Shown: positions 61,081 through 64,000 of the stretch, piece by piece
Layout: the number at the start of each line of letters is the position of its first letter
How positions within the stretch are numbered: position 1 is the first letter of the stretch
From: JANNPJ01 sp965200525
GTDB lineage: Bacteria; Actinomycetota; Actinomycetes; Actinomycetales; Kineosporiaceae
Length of the DNA stretch: 64,000 nucleotides
Assembly: GCA_965200525.1 (NCBI GenBank)
Contig: OZ241368.1
Span: 5,022,001-5,086,000, forward strand
Direction: 5' to 3'
Notes under the pieces: model-generated
What the model was told of the DNA's origin: nothing
Seen by the model: only the letters and a program-made list of their open reading frames with translations
Databases searched by the model: none
Made by a program: the position numbers and the translations under genes

Positions 61081-61854
61081 CAGGAACCGGTAGGTCAGCG
61101 GGTAGCGGTAGCGATTGCCCCGACCGGCGGCGACGGCCCCGAACACCGAGAACACCAGCGAGACGATCCAGACCAGGATTACCAGGTTCGGGAAGAACGG
61201 CAGGCTGTCGATGATCCGGGCCGCGATCCAGGCGATCAGGATCACGATCTGGAAGTTCAGCGCCTCCCGGGCCTGGTCGCGGACGTACTCGTCCTTGGTC
61301 AGGTAGAGCGTGTAGATCACCAGCGCCGGCAGCATGGGGACCACTGGCCAGATCGCCAGGACGCCGCCGAGGTGGGCCAGCATGGCCCACTGCCGCTGCT
61401 CCTGGCTGGTCGCGTCGGGCCCGGGGTTCTGGGCGTTCGGCGAGCCCGGCTGGTTCGGCGGGGGAACCCACGGCGGCGGCTGCTGGCCGTAACCCGGTGG
61501 CGGGCCGTACCCGGGCGGTGGCCCGTAGCCCGGCGGCGGTCCGTAACCCGGCTGGCCGTAGTTCGGTTGCTGGCCGTACGGCGGCTGCTGGCCGTAGGGC
61601 GGCTGACCGTACGGCGGTTGGCCGTAGGGCGGTTGGCCGTACGGCGGTTGGCCCTCATCCGGGTGCCCCGGGGCGGCGTAGCCGGGAGGCGGCGACGGGG
61701 GAGTGGGGGCGGCTGCTCCCTGTCCCGGCGTCCCGTAGACCGGCTGCTCACCCTGAGCCGGAGCCGGCGCGGGCGCTGGAGCCGTGGCTGAACCGGTGTC
61801 CGGGGTCGGTTCGGGGCCGGGAGGAGCCGGGTCGTCGTCCGGGTGCTGGGTCAT
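61075..61854 (-). CDS. DUF4870 (Tic20-like) membrane protein with proline-rich N-terminal region
   Basis: About 259 residues. The N-terminal ~145 residues are low-complexity: Pro/Ala/Gly with repeated PPYGQ and GPPPGYG units. The C-terminal ~110 residues form the DUF4870/Tic20-like four-helix domain (MLAHLGGVLAIWPVVPMLPALVIYTLYLTKDEYVRDQAREALNFQI; LVILVWIVSLVFSVFGAVAA). Function unknown. ATG 61854 follows AGAAGGGA. It is transcribed in the same direction as DUF3097 upstream. Confidence 0.88.
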   Translation of the reverse strand: MTQHPDDDPAPPGPEPTPDTGSATAPAPAPAPAQGEQPVYGTPGQGAAAPTPPSPPPGYAAPGHPDEGQPPYGQPPYGQPPYGQPPYGQQPPYGQQPNYGQPGYGPPPGYGPPPGYGPPPGYGQQPPPWVPPPNQPGSPNAQNPGPDATSQEQRQWAMLAHLGGVLAIWPVVPMLPALVIYTLYLTKDEYVRDQAREALNFQIVILIAWIAARIIDSLPFFPNLVILVWIVSLVFSVFGAVAAGRGNRYRYPLTYRFLS

Positions 61855-61901
61855 GATTCGTCCCTTCTGATGGCGTTCACGGTAGACGACACGCCCGGGA
61901 C

Positions 61902-62870
61902 TCAGCGATCGGTGTCGTCCCCGGTGACGAAGTCGATCAGCTCCTCGACCCGGCCCAGCAGCTCGGGCTCCAGGTCGGCGTAACTGTCGACCGAGGCCAG
62001 GATGCGCTGCCAGCCGGCCGCGACGTCGGCCTGCTCCTCGTGCGGCCAGCCGAGTTCGGCCAGCACGCTCTCCTTCCAGGGCCGCCCGCGCGGGATCACC
62101 GGCCAGGCCTCGACCCCGATCCGTTGCGGCCGGACCGCCTGCCAGACGTCGATGTACGGGTGCCCGACCACCCGGACGTGCTCGGCCGCGCCCTTCACCC
62201 GAGCCACCGATACCGCTTCGTGCCACTCCTTGCTGCCACCGACCAGGTGGTCGACCAGCACGCCGAGCCGGCGCCCGGGACCGGGACCGAAGTCGGCCAC
62301 GGCCGCGGCCAGGTCGTCGACGCCGTGCAGCGGGACGACGACAACTCCCTCGACCCGCAGGTCGTGGCCCCAGACCTTCTCGACCAGCTCGGCGTCGTGC
62401 TTGCCCTCGACCAGGATCCGCGAGGCCCGGGCCACCCGGGCCCGGTGACCCAGCACCGCCACCGAACCGCTGGCGCTGCGCAGTTTTCCGGCCCCGGCCA
62501 GCTCGGCCTGGCTCGCGCCGCCGGCCCGGGGCGCCACCAGCCGGACGGCCACACCGTCGACCCAGAAGCCGGGCCCGAGCGGGAACGAGCGGGTCTTGCC
62601 CCGGCGGTCCTCCAGCACCACCAGGTGGACGCCGCCGCTCTTCTCGGTGCGGACCACCGCGCCGACCCAGCCGGTCTCGACGTCCTCCACCACCAGGCCC
62701 GCCTCGGCGGCCTGTTCCGGGGTCGGCGGCCGGCGCCGGGCCGGGGCCGACAAGACGTCCGGCCCGTACCGGTCGCCCGACGGGCCCGCGGTGGGACCGG
62801 CCGGCGGGGAGCTGGTGCCGGAGCTGCTGAACCGACCGGAACCGGGCATCCGGGGCAGAGAAAGAGGCAT
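61902..62870 (-). CDS. DUF3097 family protein
   Basis: About 322 residues. After a disordered Ser/Pro/Gly N terminus come VEDVETGWVGAVVRTEKSGGVHLVVLEDRRGKTRSFPLG, then VARASRILVEGKHDAELVEKVWGHDLRVEGVVVVPLHGVDDLAAAVADFGPGPGRRLGVLVDHLVGGSKE, which looks like a Toprim-type metal-binding fold (EGKHDAE, then DHL). The C terminus is helical. The family is actinobacterial and uncharacterised, usually beside hrcA as here. ATG 62870 gives the family start MPLSLPRMPGSG. Confidence 0.88.
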   Translation of the reverse strand: MPLSLPRMPGSGRFSSSGTSSPPAGPTAGPSGDRYGPDVLSAPARRRPPTPEQAAEAGLVVEDVETGWVGAVVRTEKSGGVHLVVLEDRRGKTRSFPLGPGFWVDGVAVRLVAPRAGGASQAELAGAGKLRSASGSVAVLGHRARVARASRILVEGKHDAELVEKVWGHDLRVEGVVVVPLHGVDDLAAAVADFGPGPGRRLGVLVDHLVGGSKEWHEAVSVARVKGAAEHVRVVGHPYIDVWQAVRPQRIGVEAWPVIPRGRPWKESVLAELGWPHEEQADVAAGWQRILASVDSYADLEPELLGRVEELIDFVTGDDTDR

Positions 62871-62948
62871 GCCGGGACGGTAACCAGCTCGCGCCCGCAG
62901 GCCCAGCCGACCCGCCGGGCGACGCTTTCGGCCGCGCTGGACGTAAGC

Positions 62949-62973
62949 TGGCACTCCACACAATCGAGTGCCA
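62949..62973. promoter_or_regulatory. CIRCE element (HrcA operator)
   Basis: TGGCACTC-N9-GAGTGCCA (62949-62973) preserves the GCACTC-N9-GAGTGC core of CIRCE, the binding site of HrcA. It lies 62 bp upstream of hrcA, so hrcA is probably autoregulated and heat-inducible. Confidence 0.85.
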
Positions 62974-63034
62974 AGCCGGAACGGGTGCCCACCGCCCGGC
63001 CGGACGGCGGCCCGAGACGGCGAGGAGGCGGACG

Positions 63035-64000
63035 ATGATGAGCGAGGACCGCAAGCTCGCCGTGCTGCGGGCCATCGTCGAGGACTACGTCCAGACCCGC
63101 GAGCCGGTCGGTTCCCGGGCCCTGGTCGAGCGGCACTCCCTCGGCGTCTCGCCGGCCACGATCCGCAACGACATGGCCGCCCTGGAGGACGAGGGCTACA
63201 TCGCCCAGCCTCACACCAGCGCCGGCCGGGTGCCGACGGACAAGGGTTACCGGCTGTTCGTCGACCGGCTGAGCGGGGTCAAGCCGCTCTCCCCGGCCGA
63301 GAAGCGGGCCATCCAGTCGCTGCTGGACGGCGCGGTCGACCTGGACGACGTGGTGAACCGGACGGTCCGGCTGCTGGCCCAGATCACCCAGCAGGTCGCC
63401 GTCGTGCAGTACCCGTCGCTGACCCGCTCCACCGTGCGCCACGTGGAGCTGGTGCCGCTCGGGTCCGAGCGGCTGCTGGTCGTGCTGATCACCAACACCG
63501 GCCGGGTGGAGCAGCGGGTGGTGCCGGTCGCTCAGCAGCCGGGCGAGGCCGCGCTCGCCGGCCTGCGCTCGCGGCTCAACCGGGCCACCGCCGGCCGGCG
63601 GCTGACCGAGGTCTCCGACATCGTGGCCGGCCTGCCCGAGGAGTTCGACCTGGCCGACCGGGTGCTGGTCCGCGCCGTCCTGGATGCTCTGGAGGACTCG
63701 CTCGACGTCGAGCGGGAGGAGCGGATCGTGCTGGCCGGGACGGCGAACCTGGCCCGCTCCGGGCCCGACTTCGTGCAGAGCATCGGGCCGGTGCTGGAGG
63801 CCATCGAGGAGCACGTGGTGCTGCTCAAGCTGCTCACCGAGATGGCCGACGGCGCGGGCGGGGTCGGCGTCCTGATCGGCAGCGAGACCGCCCACATCGG
63901 GCTGCAGGAAGCATCGGTGGTGTCGAGCGGTTACGCCTCCCAGGGTGAGGTGGTGGCCCGGCTCGGGGTGCTGGGCCCGACCCGGATGGACTACCCGACG
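63035..64000 (+). CDS. hrcA: heat-inducible transcription repressor HrcA (3' end outside window)
   Basis: The first 322 codons are present and the window ends in frame. The winged helix-turn-helix is EDYVQTREPVGSRALVERHSLGVSPATIRNDMAALEDEGYIAQPHTSAGRVPTDKGYRLFVD. The later GAF-like domain includes VELVPLGSERLLVVLITNTGRVEQRVV and VGVLIGSETAHIGLQEASVVSSGY. It represses class I heat-shock genes through CIRCE. ATG 63035 follows AGGAGG (63023-63028). The usual length is ~340, so about 20 residues are missing. Confidence 0.94.
   Translation, partial: MMSEDRKLAVLRAIVEDYVQTREPVGSRALVERHSLGVSPATIRNDMAALEDEGYIAQPHTSAGRVPTDKGYRLFVDRLSGVKPLSPAEKRAIQSLLDGAVDLDDVVNRTVRLLAQITQQVAVVQYPSLTRSTVRHVELVPLGSERLLVVLITNTGRVEQRVVPVAQQPGEAALAGLRSRLNRATAGRRLTEVSDIVAGLPEEFDLADRVLVRAVLDALEDSLDVEREERIVLAGTANLARSGPDFVQSIGPVLEAIEEHVVLLKLLTEMADGAGGVGVLIGSETAHIGLQEASVVSSGYASQGEVVARLGVLGPTRMDYPT

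Noticed and set aside
61855..63075. Extension of the DUF4870 frame upstream to a 666-codon protein
   Set aside because: The extension is antisense-type Arg/Gly sequence across DUF3097; ATG 61854 with AGAAGGGA and a Pro-rich start is much better.

Overview
The window is high-G+C actinobacterial chromosome. The evidence is strong G+C bias in third codon positions, frequent GTG starts, many apparently leaderless genes, and a core block in a typical actinobacterial order: leuS, degV, holA, rpsT, lepA, an acyl-CoA synthetase, a MOSC protein, hemW, a Tic20-like DUF4870 protein, DUF3097 and hrcA. The protein repertoire (CGNR zinc-finger regulator, AzlC/AzlD, DUF4331, fused double ABC exporter) fits a soil-type member of Actinomycetes. 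The species cannot be named from the sequence alone. No rRNA, tRNA, CRISPR array or intact insertion sequence was recognised.

Region by region. 1-2.9 kb holds a partial gene, a small membrane protein, an autoregulated ArsR-SRPBCC pair and a LacI regulator. 2.9-7.1 kb holds two secreted GH30 glycosidases behind a promoter rich in palindromes. 7.1-13.1 kb holds small regulator/transporter modules (CGNR protein, AzlCD, TetR-SRPBCC, DUF6069-like protein, DHA2 efflux pump). 13.1-20.4 kb holds a MarR-controlled fused ABC exporter with asymmetric ATP sites, RNase HI, a Nudix hydrolase and a MerR-hydrolase operon. 20.5-23.0 kb holds two paralogous secreted GH26 proteins, both with leaderless start signals. 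23.1-28.6 kb holds a SprT-like protease, a GGDEF-EAL protein, an S4 protein, a stand-alone LigD phosphoesterase domain, a second LacI regulator and a small ORF under a strongly operator-marked promoter. 28.6-33.6 kb is a DUF4331-TPR-NicO metal/envelope operon. 34-39.9 kb holds peptide deformylase, a RecQ-phosphoribosyltransferase fusion, a methyltransferase, an AAA ATPase and a diguanylate cyclase.

From 39.9 kb the conserved backbone begins. leuS is preceded by a probable leader-peptide attenuator (11 codons with Leu-Leu-Ile, competing stems, U-tract terminator). Between degV and holA, where many actinobacteria carry comEA and comEC, there is instead a 5.7-kb plastic segment. It has a decayed left half (fragments of an ATP-dependent DNA ligase, a stop-interrupted small protein and a truncated unknown gene), then a TetR / FAD-monooxygenase / DHA2-efflux cassette with near-consensus tet operators, then a coiled-coil fragment resembling a transposition accessory protein. 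Between rpsT and lepA sits a three-gene ATP-grasp / alpha-E / transglutaminase-like cluster. Its ATP-grasp protein ends in a glutamine-rich tail, its last two genes are bridged by a 15-codon ORF, and it is followed by four 23-bp-periodic repeats and a DUF4143 remnant. The window ends inside hrcA, which carries a CIRCE operator.

Strongest candidates for new biology are the leuS attenuator, the tet-operator-controlled monooxygenase/efflux cassette, the glutamine-tailed ATP-grasp cluster with its repeats, and the operator-controlled small ORF at 28.3-28.5 kb.
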